Positions 26,701-36,083 of a stretch of DNA of 64,000 nt are shown one piece after another (position 1 is the stretch's first letter; the number at the start of each line of letters is the position of its first letter). Origin of the DNA: Thermaurantimonas sp046299575. GTDB lineage: Bacteria; Bacteroidota; Bacteroidia; Flavobacteriales; Schleiferiaceae. Position numbers and translations under genes: made by a program. The notes under the pieces were generated by a model. That model was not told where the DNA came from. It did no database searches and worked only from the letters and a program-made list of their open reading frames with translations. The DNA is taken from the NCBI RefSeq assembly GCF_046299575.1, contig NZ_JBKBHX010000009.1, positions 18,420-82,419 of the forward strand. The letters run 5' to 3'.

Positions 26701-26736
26701 TCAAAAACATTTTAATCTCATTTCCGTTAAAATAGC

Positions 26737-27147
26737 ATGTTTGAAGAAAAGCGATATCGGCTAAGAATAGACGATAAAATCGTAGGTTATAAGCGCGTGA
26801 TGAGTGAATCGTATGAATTCTATTCGCGCAATGGTCTATGGTGGTCGGGTCATCAACTGTACTACAAGCAAATAGATGAATACTCTGGCTTAAAAGACCG
26901 AAACAATCAGCACTTATATGAGCTCGATATCGTGGAATTTCGCATTGATGTAGGGATAGAGCGCATGGGAGTAATACTTTGGAATACTAAGGACAAGTGT
27001 TTTTGCATTAAAGATTTAGAAGATACAGGTTATTTGCCAATTTGTGTTAATGACATTTACTTGTTTAGTTCAAAAGATCTGAAATTTCACTCTTATCTCT
27101 TTATCAATCCTGAGATTATGAACCGACTTGGTATAATTGATGAATAA
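26737..27147 (+). CDS. YopX-like protein
   Basis: A 136-residue protein with the core of the YopX family (EYSGLKDRNNQHLYELDIVE), in which a tyrosine/glycine turn and the Leu-Tyr-Glu-x-Asp-Ile-Val stretch are typical; the family is best known from phage genomes. The rest (VILWNTKDKCFCIKDLED) fits the small beta-barrel of the family. No other phage gene is close: PAP2 lies upstream, HU downstream and convergent. Either a remnant of phage cargo or a domesticated gene. No known function. Confidence 0.72.
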   Translation: MFEEKRYRLRIDDKIVGYKRVMSESYEFYSRNGLWWSGHQLYYKQIDEYSGLKDRNNQHLYELDIVEFRIDVGIERMGVILWNTKDKCFCIKDLEDTGYLPICVNDIYLFSSKDLKFHSYLFINPEIMNRLGIIDE

Positions 27148-27171
27148 AAAACCGGCCACTCGAGGGCCGGT
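27145..27171 (-). terminator. rho-independent terminator of the HU gene
   Basis: Arms ACCGGCC / GGCCGGT at 27151-27157 and 27165-27171 with a 7-base loop; an A run just left of it (27146-27150) gives the T tract on the minus strand, 40 bases after the HU stop codon. It may also end the convergent YopX-like gene. Confidence 0.8.
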
Positions 27172-27213
27172 AGAATCTTTTCCGAGTAGAGTTGCTGATA
27201 AAAGTTGTTCTTC

Positions 27214-27486
27214 TTATGAAATGCTATCAGCAAGCTCTTTACCTGGTTTAAACTTAGCAACTTTCTTTGCAGGAATGCTAATGGTCTGGCCATTAGAAGG
27301 GTTTCTTCCTTCGCGAGCTGATCTTTCAGCCACTGAAAAAGTACCAAAACCTGTGAGGATCACTTTGTCTCCATTCTTAAGTACCTCATTTACAGTACTA
27401 ATGAAAGCATCAACTGCAGCTTTGGCGCTAGCCTTGCTCATTCCTGCCTTTGATGCTACGGCATCGATGAATTCTGTCTTGTTCAT
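27214..27486 (-). CDS. hup: HU family DNA-binding protein
   Basis: Nucleoid-associated protein of 90 residues that bends DNA as a dimer. The N-terminal helices (KTEFIDAVASKAGMSKASAK), the core GDKVILTGFGTFSVAERSA and the beta arm with GRNPSNGQTISIPAKKVAKF are intact, including the Pro that intercalates. Single gene with its own promoter (27524-27554) and terminator (27145-27171). Confidence 0.95.
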   Translation of the reverse strand: MNKTEFIDAVASKAGMSKASAKAAVDAFISTVNEVLKNGDKVILTGFGTFSVAERSAREGRNPSNGQTISIPAKKVAKFKPGKELADSIS

Positions 27487-27523
27487 AATAGTAAATTTTA
27501 TGTTAATTTTTTCTTTACAACGA

Positions 27524-27554
27524 CAAAAGTAGCTGAAAGATGAAATTATACAAG
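27524..27554 (-). promoter_or_regulatory. Bacteroidota-type promoter of the HU gene
   Basis: On the minus strand: CTTG (close to the -33 TTTG) at 27551-27554, a 19-base spacer, and TACTTTTG at 27524-27531, an exact match to the -7 consensus TAnnTTTG. It lies about 40 bases before the HU ATG, which fits a short leader. Confidence 0.7.
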
Positions 27555-27590
27555 AGATTGAGAAAAAAATTTGAGGTAAATTTTTAACGT

Positions 27591-28550
27591 TTAACTGTTA
27601 ATCTTTAACAGATTTGTTTTATTCAAAATACCATTTAAAAATTCAGTTGCAGTCATTTCTTTTTTTCCTTCGGGCATTAGTTTTTCAATGCTGAGAGCCC
27701 CATCTGCACACCCTGCGATGAGCTGTTTTTTATTTTCGACATGTAGTATTTTAGGAGGAATTTTGATGGAGTTTTCGAGAATTTTTGTTTTTAAAATTTT
27801 TACAATAGTTGGTTTATTTTGAATTTCTAAGATCGTATATGCTCCCGGACTCGGGCTCAGACCTCTGACAAAATTATGAACCTCTGTAGCACTTTTAGTC
27901 CAGTCAATCAGGCAGTTCTCTTTAAAAATCTTAGGTGCTGATTTAAGATTTTCCTGATCTTCTTGTTTTTTAGGAATAATGGATTTTTTAAGTATTCCTT
28001 CCAAAGTTCTCAGTATCAGTTCAGCGCCTGGCTCAAGCATGATATCGTGTAGTTCACCAGCCGTCATTTCGGGTGTAATGGGTATTTTGGTTTGGAGCAA
28101 AAGGTTTCCTTCGTCTATTTTGTCGTTAATAAAGAAGGTGGTTAGACCCGTTTCTTGCTCTCCATTGATGATTGCCCAGTTGATGGGTGCAGCACCTCTG
28201 TACTGAGGGAGCAAGGATGCGTGGAGATTAAATGTGCCAAGAGGTGGAAGTTGCCAAACTCTATCGGGTAATTTTTTAAAGGCTACTACTATTTGAATAT
28301 CTGGTTTAAAAGATTTTAGACACTCAAAAAAATCGTCTGATTTCAAGTTTTGAGGCTCCAAGACAGGTATTCCGAGTTCAATAGCCGCTTGCTTTACTGC
28401 ACTAGATTGCAATTTAAGTCCGCGTCCGGCGGGTTTGTCGGGTGTGGTGACTACAGCTACTACATGATAGTTGTTTTCCACTAGTTTTTTCAAACCTGGC
28501 ACAGCAAAATAAGGCGTGCCCATGTATACTATGCGCGGATATAGATTCAT
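27591..28550 (-). CDS. fmt: methionyl-tRNA formyltransferase
   Basis: Adds a formyl group from 10-formyl-THF to initiator Met-tRNA. The N-terminal domain has IVYMGTPYFAVPGLKKL and the family hallmark NLHASLLPQYRGAAPINWAI, which includes the Asn, His and SLLP loop; the Asp in GLTTFFINDKIDEGNLLL follows. The C-terminal OB-like domain starts near residue 210. 319 residues, normal. The start overlaps the end of parE by 4 bases, so the two are co-translated. Confidence 0.95.
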   Translation of the reverse strand: MNLYPRIVYMGTPYFAVPGLKKLVENNYHVVAVVTTPDKPAGRGLKLQSSAVKQAAIELGIPVLEPQNLKSDDFFECLKSFKPDIQIVVAFKKLPDRVWQLPPLGTFNLHASLLPQYRGAAPINWAIINGEQETGLTTFFINDKIDEGNLLLQTKIPITPEMTAGELHDIMLEPGAELILRTLEGILKKSIIPKKQEDQENLKSAPKIFKENCLIDWTKSATEVHNFVRGLSPSPGAYTILEIQNKPTIVKILKTKILENSIKIPPKILHVENKKQLIAGCADGALSIEKLMPEGKKEMTATEFLNGILNKTNLLKINS

Positions 28551-30445
28551 AGCTGCTCTTCGATGAGTTCGGCGGGCTGATGGTCATTCAAATCAAGGGG
28601 ATTTTCGCCCTTTTCAATTTTTAGATTGCCAATGATAAACTCTTGACGAGCCGGGGTATTCTTACCCATGTAAAATTCGAGTATTTGGTCGATGGTTTGG
28701 TCTTTACCAATGAGTACTGGCTCTAAGCGTATATCTTTGCCAATGAAATGGCGAAATTCATCGGGACTAATCTCCCCAAGTCCCTTAAATCGGGTGATTT
28801 CAGCCTTGTTTCCAAGCTTTCTAAGAGCTTCATATTTTTCCTCTTCGCTGTAGCAGTAGATGGTTTCCTTTCTGGTTCGTACTCTAAATAGGGGTGTTTG
28901 CAAAATGTAGAGGTGATTTTCGCGAACCAATTCAGGAAAGAATTGCAAAAAGAAGGTGATGAGCAGCAATCGGATGTGCATGCCATCCACATCGGCATCA
29001 GTGGCGATCACTACGCGATTATAGCGAAGATTCTCAATCGACTCTTCGATGTCAAGGGCGGCTTGAAGCAGGTTAAATTCTTCGTTTTCATACACCACTT
29101 TTTTAGTCAGGCCATAGCAGTTGAGGGGTTTACCTTTAAGAGAGAAGACAGCTTGTGTATTTACATCGCGGGCTTTAGTAATGCTGCCTGAGGCGGAGTC
29201 GCCCTCAGTGATGAATAAAGTTGATTCGAAGCAGCGCTCATCCTTTACGTCAGTGAGGTGAATGCGGCAATCGCGCAACTTTTTGTTGTGCAAACTGACT
29301 TTTTTTGCTCGCTCGCGGGCCAACTTCTGAATGCCGGCCAGTTCTTTACGCTCTTTTTCAGCAGCTACGATTTTTCGCAAGATGGCGTCAGCCACTTCTG
29401 GGTTTCTATGCAAATAATTGTCGAGTTCTTTTTTGACAAAATCATTTACATACGCCCTGATGCTGGGCAAGCCTGGACCCATTTCTGTAGAGCCAAGCTT
29501 GGTTTTTGTTTGAGATTCAAAGACTGGTTCGATTACTTTTAGAGAGATTGCGGCAATTACAGACTGGCGGATATCTGCTGTATCAAAATTTTTGTTGTAA
29601 AACTCGCGAATGGTTTTTATCATCGCTTCGCGAAGGGCCGCTTGATGTGTGCCACCCTGTGTAGTATGCTGGCCGTTTACGAAGGAATGATAAATTTCTG
29701 ATTGCGAGCGTTCGCTGTGGGTCATTGCTATTTCGATATCGTCGCCTTTCAAATGTATGATTTCGTGTAAGATGGGCGAGTCAATCGTATGGGTTAGTAA
29801 GTCTTTGAGTCCGTTTTCACTACGAATGGTTTGTCCATTGTAGATGATGGTAAGTCCGGCATTCAGGTAGGCGTAATTCCACATCATTCTCTCTACGTAC
29901 TCATCGACAAATTTGAAGTTTTTGAAAATCGTATCGTCCGGAGTGAAAATGATACGGGTACCTCTTCTGAGAGTTGTATCTTCAATGTCGGATTCAAATT
30001 TTAAATTACCTCGTTCAAATTCAGCCCATTTTGTTTTGCCATCGCGAATGCTTTGTACTTTGAAGTACGAAGAAAGTGCATTTACAGCTTTTGCGCCCAC
30101 ACCATTCAGACCAACTGATTTTTTAAAAGCTTGACTATCGTATTTAGCGCCGGTATTGATCTTGCTTACTACATCCACTGTTTTGCCAAGGGGTATGCCG
30201 CGGCCATAGTCGCGCACCGTCACAGTGCGGTCATTTATAGTAACTTCTATGGTCTTACCCGCTCCCATCACAAATTCATCGATGGAGTTGTCGATGATTT
30301 CTTTAAGCAATATGTAAATCCCGTCGTCAGGCGAGCTTCCATCGCCAAGCTTGCCGATGTACATGCCTGGCCGCAGACGAATGTGCTCCTTCCATTCGAG
30401 AGTCTTGATGTTCTCTTCGGTATATTTTATTTGATTTTCAGACAT
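28547..30445 (-). CDS. parE: DNA topoisomerase IV subunit B (ParE/GyrB family)
   Basis: ATPase subunit of a type IIA topoisomerase. GHKL motifs: KEIIDNSIDEF, VRDYGRGIPLG and GLNGVGAKAVNAL. Transducer region in the middle; the TOPRIM domain has LFITEGDSASGS and ATDADVDGMHIRLLLITF. 632 residues without the gyrase B insert point to the ParE form used for chromosome decatenation. The partner ParC/GyrA is not in the window. It precedes fmt with an overlap. Confidence 0.92.
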   Translation of the reverse strand: MSENQIKYTEENIKTLEWKEHIRLRPGMYIGKLGDGSSPDDGIYILLKEIIDNSIDEFVMGAGKTIEVTINDRTVTVRDYGRGIPLGKTVDVVSKINTGAKYDSQAFKKSVGLNGVGAKAVNALSSYFKVQSIRDGKTKWAEFERGNLKFESDIEDTTLRRGTRIIFTPDDTIFKNFKFVDEYVERMMWNYAYLNAGLTIIYNGQTIRSENGLKDLLTHTIDSPILHEIIHLKGDDIEIAMTHSERSQSEIYHSFVNGQHTTQGGTHQAALREAMIKTIREFYNKNFDTADIRQSVIAAISLKVIEPVFESQTKTKLGSTEMGPGLPSIRAYVNDFVKKELDNYLHRNPEVADAILRKIVAAEKERKELAGIQKLARERAKKVSLHNKKLRDCRIHLTDVKDERCFESTLFITEGDSASGSITKARDVNTQAVFSLKGKPLNCYGLTKKVVYENEEFNLLQAALDIEESIENLRYNRVVIATDADVDGMHIRLLLITFFLQFFPELVRENHLYILQTPLFRVRTRKETIYCYSEEEKYEALRKLGNKAEITRFKGLGEISPDEFRHFIGKDIRLEPVLIGKDQTIDQILEFYMGKNTPARQEFIIGNLKIEKGENPLDLNDHQPAELIEEQL

Positions 30446-30580
30446 TTATTGAAATAACATTAACCTAAACTATCAACTCTCAATTTTAAGAACTATCGCA
30501 ATTCTGCCAGAGGTGAGAAGAATTGAGTTATTAACACTGGCATTTGTATTAATTAATTTTTGAATTTTTTTATTTAAATA

Positions 30581-30606
30581 AAAAACGGGAAGCTCCTTGC
30601 TCCCCG
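30581..30606 (-). terminator. rho-independent terminator of the T9SS protein gene
   Basis: Stem CGGGGAGC / GCTTCCCG as RNA on the minus strand (one G-U pair), loop of 5, followed by a T tract (A run at 30581-30585). It lies 24 bases past the stop at 30631. Confidence 0.8.
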
Positions 30607-30630
30607 CTCTTTATGAATCTTTTATCAAAA

Positions 30631-32622
30631 TTAGTAATAAGCCACTGGAAGTTTTTGTATTTTATTGATTCCATCTACATAAATATGAATAAAATAAACA
30701 CCTGTAGCTAACTCAACTTGTGAGGTAAACTCACCGGATGAATGAAAAACAATAGAATAAATCAACTTACCTGACACATCTACTATTCTTAGTGTGGTTG
30801 GCACACCTCCGGCAGGGAGTCCAGATAAGTTTAGAACTCCATTGCGATAGGAAGCCTTCGGAGAGAAATAGGCATTTTCGTCGATAGAAAATGATGTACA
30901 AACCAAGTCGCATCGATTAAAGCACACATCGGGCAGTGTAGTGTCTGAAGTTGGGACAGTGAGATTTCTGGATCCAAGGAATCCACAAGATCCGGTGATA
31001 AGCTCTTGACCAGCCGGGCTATTTGTCGTAGAAAATCGATACAATATTTGTTCGCCTTTTGGTAGGTCTAATGTGATTCGATACTTGTTAGGACTCACCA
31101 GGCTCATTTGATGTTGTGTAAAATTCCATCCGTTGAATGTACCAGCTACAAACATTCCTTGGGGCGACACTTGTATGCCATGTGTGAGTACTGAGATGGT
31201 AACCTTAGAAGTAGGCACCTGTGCCGGACATGTATCGCACATCGAAAAGCAAACTGCTGGTAAAATGGTATCGTTGGCAACGGTAAAAACTCTATTGAAT
31301 CCACCAAAACCATCGCTCACTCCACAGGCCGGGGGCACAGCCTCAGCACCTGTGAAGGTAGAATCGTTCAAAAATTTATACTGAACAGTCGAACCGGCAT
31401 TGATCACTACAGTAGCTGTGTATATGGTTCCGTTGGCTGTCATTGGCGTAGCCTTAGGCGACCAATTGTTAAAACTACCGGCCAGATAAACTCCATTTGG
31501 TGAGATGGTTTGATTTTTCATATCAACTCTGAAAGTGACATTTCGCGGCTGAGGCACAGGACAAGGACCACACATGCCAAAACATACTGCAGGCAGAACA
31601 GTATCTGTATTTGGCATCACAAACCAACGATTAGGCGTGGGTACTCCTATGCCGCAAGCAGCTGGTACAGTTTCATCCTGCCCCCATGCATTGCCGTTGA
31701 TGAATTTATAAAAAATTGTATCGCCCACGTTTGCTGAATCTAAGCGCACGTAAAATCCGGTAGCCGTGTCAAAAGTCATTGGGGAAGTGGCCGGATTCCA
31801 GCCTTGAAAATTCCCGGCCACATATACACCATTCGGACTCACCGTCTGCTGGCTCATATCCACTCTAAAGGTGACAGCTTTTTTCGGAGTTGGAGGTATT
31901 ACGGGGCAATTTGTATTACATGTTCCGAAACAAACAGCCGGAAGTATCGTATCGTTATTTGGTACGGTGAGGAAGCGATTTACCGGATTGCCTATGCCAC
32001 AAGCCGCGGGCACAGTCTCATCTTGTCCCCATGCATTTCCATTGATGAATTTGTATTGCACGGTCTGCCCTACAGGTAGAGCTACGGTATAACTCCAAAT
32101 ACTTCCGCTCTTGGTCATGGGTGTAGATGCTGGGTTCCAGCCTTGGAAGCTACCCGCAATTCGCACACCTAACTGACTGACTGATGCAACATTCGACATG
32201 TTTACGCGAAAGGTCACAAGCTTGGTAGGCGGCAAGGGTTGGCAGGTAGTACAGGAGCTAAAACAAACAATAGGTAATACTGTGTCTTGTGTAACCGTTA
32301 GCGATCGATTGAATCCTCCAAATCCATTAGATACACCGCATGCTGATGGTACTTGCTCCTCTCCTGCCCACGTATTTCCATTAATAAATTTGTATTGAAT
32401 GGCAGTTCCCTGTGCAATTTGTGTACTAAAAGAGTACACACCACTGCCTACGGCTGACATTTGTGAGGTGGCAGGATTCCAGTTTTGAAAACTCCCGGCT
32501 ATATGTACTCCGGCTGAAGAAACCGTTTGCTGACTCATATCAACCCTGAAGGTTACGGTCCTCAACTGAGCTTGCAGCCAAAATGTACAAAAGGTAAACG
32601 CAGAAAGTAATACTTTTTTCAT
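30631..32622 (-). CDS. T9SS-secreted protein with five CBM-like repeats
   Basis: A 663-residue exported protein. A signal peptide (MKKVLLSAFTFCTFWLQAQ) precedes five repeats of about 110 residues, starting near residues 23, 138, 248, 362 and 470. Each begins with a strand like VTFRVDMSQQTVSPNGVYVA, has G-[SN]-F-x-x-W-x-P (GNFQGWNP), then YKFINGNAWGQDE and Cys-rich ends (VPAACG, LPAVCFGMC) that may make disulfides. The turn of repeats resembles starch-binding CBM20/48 modules, but ligand specificity is only a guess. The last ~75 residues (LRIVDVSGKLIYSIVF, LATGVYFIHIYV) form the type A sorting domain recognised by the type 9 secretion system, so the protein is exported to the surface. Repeats 2, 3 and 4 are near copies, so recent internal duplication is likely. 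Confidence 0.88.
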   Translation of the reverse strand: MKKVLLSAFTFCTFWLQAQLRTVTFRVDMSQQTVSSAGVHIAGSFQNWNPATSQMSAVGSGVYSFSTQIAQGTAIQYKFINGNTWAGEEQVPSACGVSNGFGGFNRSLTVTQDTVLPIVCFSSCTTCQPLPPTKLVTFRVNMSNVASVSQLGVRIAGSFQGWNPASTPMTKSGSIWSYTVALPVGQTVQYKFINGNAWGQDETVPAACGIGNPVNRFLTVPNNDTILPAVCFGTCNTNCPVIPPTPKKAVTFRVDMSQQTVSPNGVYVAGNFQGWNPATSPMTFDTATGFYVRLDSANVGDTIFYKFINGNAWGQDETVPAACGIGVPTPNRWFVMPNTDTVLPAVCFGMCGPCPVPQPRNVTFRVDMKNQTISPNGVYLAGSFNNWSPKATPMTANGTIYTATVVINAGSTVQYKFLNDSTFTGAEAVPPACGVSDGFGGFNRVFTVANDTILPAVCFSMCDTCPAQVPTSKVTISVLTHGIQVSPQGMFVAGTFNGWNFTQHQMSLVSPNKYRITLDLPKGEQILYRFSTTNSPAGQELITGSCGFLGSRNLTVPTSDTTLPDVCFNRCDLVCTSFSIDENAYFSPKASYRNGVLNLSGLPAGGVPTTLRIVDVSGKLIYSIVFHSSGEFTSQVELATGVYFIHIYVDGINKIQKLPVAYY

Positions 32623-32646
32623 TAAATCAATACTTTGCTACAAAGA

Positions 32647-32665
32647 AAGTGTATTTTATACACTT
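32647..32665. promoter_or_regulatory. inverted repeat in the promoter region of the T9SS gene
   Basis: Perfect arms AAGTGTAT / ATACACTT with a 3-base centre, 25 bases before the ATG at 32622. Its place in the promoter suggests a dimeric regulator site; no regulator gene is adjacent. Low confidence as to function. Confidence 0.45.
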
Positions 32666-32852
32666 AAACAATATTTTAACATATTTAAATCTTAAGCCTT
32701 TCTCTAAACCATTTAATTAAAAAAGGTCAATCGCAAGGGGGAAGTTGTTAAAAACAGAGAATTGCTAACAACTATGAAAGATTAGAACTATAAAGGGTTT
32801 TACAGGACTAAAAACACCTATCTTTCGACGCAATTATTAATCGGATAAGTCA

Positions 32853-34817
32853 GTGAATCGCCTTAAAAACGCTGCCAGCCCTTACCTACTTCAGCACGCA
32901 CACAATCCGGTGGATTGGTATCCTTGGGGAGAAGAAGCATTTCATACAGCAAGAAATCAAAACAAATTGTTGGTCATCAGCATCGGATATTCAGCCTGCC
33001 ACTGGTGCCATGTTATGGAACGCGAGTGCTTTGAAGACCGAGAGGTAGCTCGCCTTATGAATAAACACTACATCTCCATAAAAGTGGATCGCGAAGAGCA
33101 TCCGGATGTTGATCAAATCTACATGGATGCCCTTCAACTGATGACCGGCCGCGGAGGCTGGCCGCTGAACATCGTAGCCTTACCTGACGGTCGGCCTGTT
33201 TGGGGCGTGACATATCTACCCAAGAAAAGTTGGATGAGTGCTCTAGAACAAATAGCTGAATTACAAAAGAATAATCCAAATCAGCTACTGGAATATGCCG
33301 ATAAATTGAGCCAAGGCATCAGCATTCTGCACAGTACACCCGATTTCAAAGGATTTCATAAACCCGAGCGATCTGAAATTGAAAAGGCACTCGAAAAGTA
33401 TTTACAGCATCGCGATTTTGATACAGGCGGCTCCACCCGAGCTCCTAAGTTTATGATGCCTATGCAATTGCTTGATGTGCTTCGGCTTGGCGTATGGGCT
33501 GAGAATAAAAAAGCTATTGATTTTGTGCATCTTACGTTGCAACAAATGGCTCGACGTGGCATCTTTGACCAAACTGCAGGCGGATTTTACCGCTATTCGA
33601 CTGATGCGGAGTGGAAAATTCCGCACTTCGAAAAAATGCTTTACGACAATGCATTGCTCATGGAGCTCTACGCTGAAGCCTTTAAACAATCGAGTAATCC
33701 AATGTATTTAGAAGTTCTTCAGAAAACATTTAATTGGTTAGAAAATGAAATGAGTAAAAAAGAGGGAGGCTATTACGCAGCTCTCGATGCCGATACTGAT
33801 GGCGAGGAAGGCAAAACTTACACTTTTACGCCAAAAGAGATAGAAAAAATACTCGAGGGCCTACCAGCTGATTTTCTACGCGATGTGTATGCTCTGTATC
33901 CCAGCGAACAGTGGGAAGGACATTATGTACTGCACCAGAGAGAACCGCTTGAATCGTATGCCGAAAAACACCAATTTAGCTTGAACGAAGCTAAATTCTA
34001 TCGCGATGAATTTATAAAAAGGGCAAATACTACAAGAGCTAAAAAACCTCGTCCGGGTGTAGATGACAAAGTGATTGCCTCCTGGAATCTGATGGTCGTT
34101 TGTGCTTTAGTATCCACCTATGAAGCTACTAGCGAAGGTCGTTGGCTTGAAAAAGCCATTGATTTGGCCGATTTTGTTCAAAAAATAATCGACCGACATG
34201 CACATTACTATAAAAATGGTCAATATCTATCGAGATGTTTGCTCGATGACCTCGCTCAGAACATCCGGGCATCTCTCCGCCTCTTTGCCGCTACAGGCGA
34301 TGAAAGGTATCTAGAAAGGGCTGAAAAGTGTTTAAAACAAGTTTTTGAAGCCCATGAAACCCGGGACAGAATTCTCTTTTCCAATACGCCGGCACATGAT
34401 AGTTTGCTATTTCAGCGGGCAGTGGAAACGGAAGACAACGTCATTCCATCGTCAAATGCCATTATGGCTGAAAATCTGATGTTGATGGGTCATTTTCTTG
34501 GAAAACCAGAGTACACCGAACGATCGATGGCCATGATCAATGCCCTACAACAGCGAGCTGCCGAGCATCCGGAGGCCTATTACCATTGGTGGTATGTGTA
34601 CCTCATGCACGCATCAGAATGGAAAATGTATGTAATAACCGGTCCATCGGCTCATATTAAGGCAATGGAATACAGGAAAAAATTTCTTTCTGATGGAATT
34701 GTAATTTCTTCACAGAGGCCATCGGAGGTGGATGTTTTGAAGAATCGCTTTTCTTCAGAAGTTGATCGACTGTTTTTGTGCGAAGGTGAATCTTGCCGAC
34801 CACCGGTACTTTTGTAA
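32853..34817 (+). CDS. DUF255/thioredoxin-domain protein (YyaL/SSP411-like)
   Basis: A 654-residue protein of the spermatogenesis-associated protein 20/YyaL family. The N-terminal thioredoxin-like domain (residues 1-160) has a CHWC redox motif in YSACHWCHVMERECFED, and the family opening NRLKNAASPYLLQHAHNPVDWYPW is complete. The C-terminal two thirds form an (alpha/alpha)6 barrel related to glycoside-processing enzymes (for example QTAGGFYRYSTDAEWKIPHFEKMLYDNAL). Start is GTG at 32853. Cytoplasmic; role uncertain. Stands alone. Confidence 0.88.
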   Translation: MNRLKNAASPYLLQHAHNPVDWYPWGEEAFHTARNQNKLLVISIGYSACHWCHVMERECFEDREVARLMNKHYISIKVDREEHPDVDQIYMDALQLMTGRGGWPLNIVALPDGRPVWGVTYLPKKSWMSALEQIAELQKNNPNQLLEYADKLSQGISILHSTPDFKGFHKPERSEIEKALEKYLQHRDFDTGGSTRAPKFMMPMQLLDVLRLGVWAENKKAIDFVHLTLQQMARRGIFDQTAGGFYRYSTDAEWKIPHFEKMLYDNALLMELYAEAFKQSSNPMYLEVLQKTFNWLENEMSKKEGGYYAALDADTDGEEGKTYTFTPKEIEKILEGLPADFLRDVYALYPSEQWEGHYVLHQREPLESYAEKHQFSLNEAKFYRDEFIKRANTTRAKKPRPGVDDKVIASWNLMVVCALVSTYEATSEGRWLEKAIDLADFVQKIIDRHAHYYKNGQYLSRCLLDDLAQNIRASLRLFAATGDERYLERAEKCLKQVFEAHETRDRILFSNTPAHDSLLFQRAVETEDNVIPSSNAIMAENLMLMGHFLGKPEYTERSMAMINALQQRAAEHPEAYYHWWYVYLMHASEWKMYVITGPSAHIKAMEYRKKFLSDGIVISSQRPSEVDVLKNRFSSEVDRLFLCEGESCRPPVLL

Positions 34818-34868
34818 ATGTCATTAAATCTGTACGAGGAAATCTCGAATTTTAAATTGGGCTTAATA

Positions 34869-35444
34869 TCAAAGATAGTGATTTTGACGTTGTGCTAATG
34901 TTGAATTTTGGTCTTTCCAAATAAATTCTTTATTCCAAATTCTTTGTTTTTCAATTGAATAGATTCTCGCCGGTGTAGGTAAGAGTGAAAACTTTATTCC
35001 TTTTTCCTCACAAAAAGACTGAATCGAAATAATTTGCTTTCGAATGTTGGGAATATCATGAAAACTTTTACGCGTAAAGAGCACTTGATCAATTGTTTTC
35101 AAATCACTGAGAAGCTCGGTTACGTTGTTCCATTCTATTACTTTGTTATCGATATAGGCGTCTTTAAAATTGCATTCGCAGTCAGAGGGTACAATTACCG
35201 ATCGAATCAGGTCAATAAAACCTATATTCAATTGTTCTGAAAAGAATTTTTTTTCCTCAGACGGGGCATTTTTCAGCGAGGGCATTCCAAAAATTTCCGG
35301 TAAAAGCCGCCAAAAGTGATTCTGAGGGCGACTGTAATAGAAAGAAGCCGGGTTGCACGATGCTTCTGGGTTGAACGTACCCAAAAAGATCCATCGCACA
35401 CCCGGCGGTAAAAAATCGCCAAACCTGTGTCTAACCACAGGCAT
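34869..35444 (-). CDS. uracil-DNA glycosylase superfamily-like protein
   Basis: 191 residues with WIFLGTFNPEASCNPASFYYSRPQNHFWRLL near the start, which matches the water-activating GxNP-like loop and the Tyr/Phe wall of the MUG/family-2 part of the UDG superfamily (GTFNPE in place of GINPG). The C-terminal His-containing loop is not obvious (LLPTPARIYS could replace it), so activity is uncertain. It is 5 bases from the small protein upstream, in an operon with thioredoxin. Confidence 0.65.
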   Translation of the reverse strand: MPVVRHRFGDFLPPGVRWIFLGTFNPEASCNPASFYYSRPQNHFWRLLPEIFGMPSLKNAPSEEKKFFSEQLNIGFIDLIRSVIVPSDCECNFKDAYIDNKVIEWNNVTELLSDLKTIDQVLFTRKSFHDIPNIRKQIISIQSFCEEKGIKFSLLPTPARIYSIEKQRIWNKEFIWKDQNSTLAQRQNHYL

Positions 35445-35449
35445 AGTTT

Positions 35450-35686
35450 CTATGTTATGGAGTTACGCACGCGCTGCGTATATGCTCTGATGGCTTCGGT
35501 TTCGCTCATTCCGGCCTGCATCTGTTCTTTGATCCAGATGGCAGCTAATACATGAGTGAGTTGTTCGCCCTCGTCTTCGCCATCGATGGTTATATCTGGG
35601 GTGCGTTCTTCGTAGAGGTCTTGCTCGGCTTTTCGAAGAGCCTCAATATCATAGGGTAAAAGTTTTTTTATGGCTGGTATTTTCAT
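35450..35686 (-). CDS. small conserved hypothetical protein, 78 aa
   Basis: Acidic soluble protein, mainly helical (DIEALRKAEQDLYEERTPDI, then IWIKEQMQAGMSETEAIRAY). It overlaps the end of the thioredoxin gene by 4 bases, a tight coupling that I recall from other Bacteroidota, where the pair is annotated as a DUF6952-type protein. No motif hints at a reaction; a role as partner of the thioredoxin is possible. Confidence 0.72.
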   Translation of the reverse strand: MKIPAIKKLLPYDIEALRKAEQDLYEERTPDITIDGEDEGEQLTHVLAAIWIKEQMQAGMSETEAIRAYTQRVRNSIT

Positions 35687-36006
35687 GCCTGTTGAAGTTT
35701 TTCAAGTAGTTTTCTCAAGTATTCTTCTTTGCCAGAGGCACTGCCCTCGATAAGTTGTCCATTTTTAAAAATAGCTAAAAAGGGCAAATTATCTACACCA
35801 GCTGCATGGCGAGCATCGGGGTTTTCTTCTGCATTTACATCCAGGAATACAATATCCTTATACTTTTCCTCGTCGCTCACACGGCGATATTTTGGGGCAA
35901 ACATCTTGCACGCGCCACACCAATCCGCGAAGTATTTAACGACTACTTTTTCGTTTTCAGAAAGTAATTGTTTAAACGATTGATCATTAGCTAAGATTAC
36001 GGCCAT
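35683..36006 (-). CDS. thioredoxin family protein
   Basis: 107-residue thioredoxin fold with active site YFADWCGACKMF (CGAC rather than the usual CGPC) and the cis-Pro loop DNLPFLAIFKNG. The missing Pro in the active site may raise the redox potential or change partner choice. Cytoplasmic: no signal peptide. Operon: thioredoxin, small acidic protein, UDG-like protein. Confidence 0.9.
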   Translation of the reverse strand: MAVILANDQSFKQLLSENEKVVVKYFADWCGACKMFAPKYRRVSDEEKYKDIVFLDVNAEENPDARHAAGVDNLPFLAIFKNGQLIEGSASGKEEYLRKLLEKLQQA

Positions 36007-36083
36007 GTTTTCTCTTTTTGCGCAAAAATAGCAGGTTGAAAATATTGCATATTTAAATTGAATTTATTTTTTGATAATTAAAA

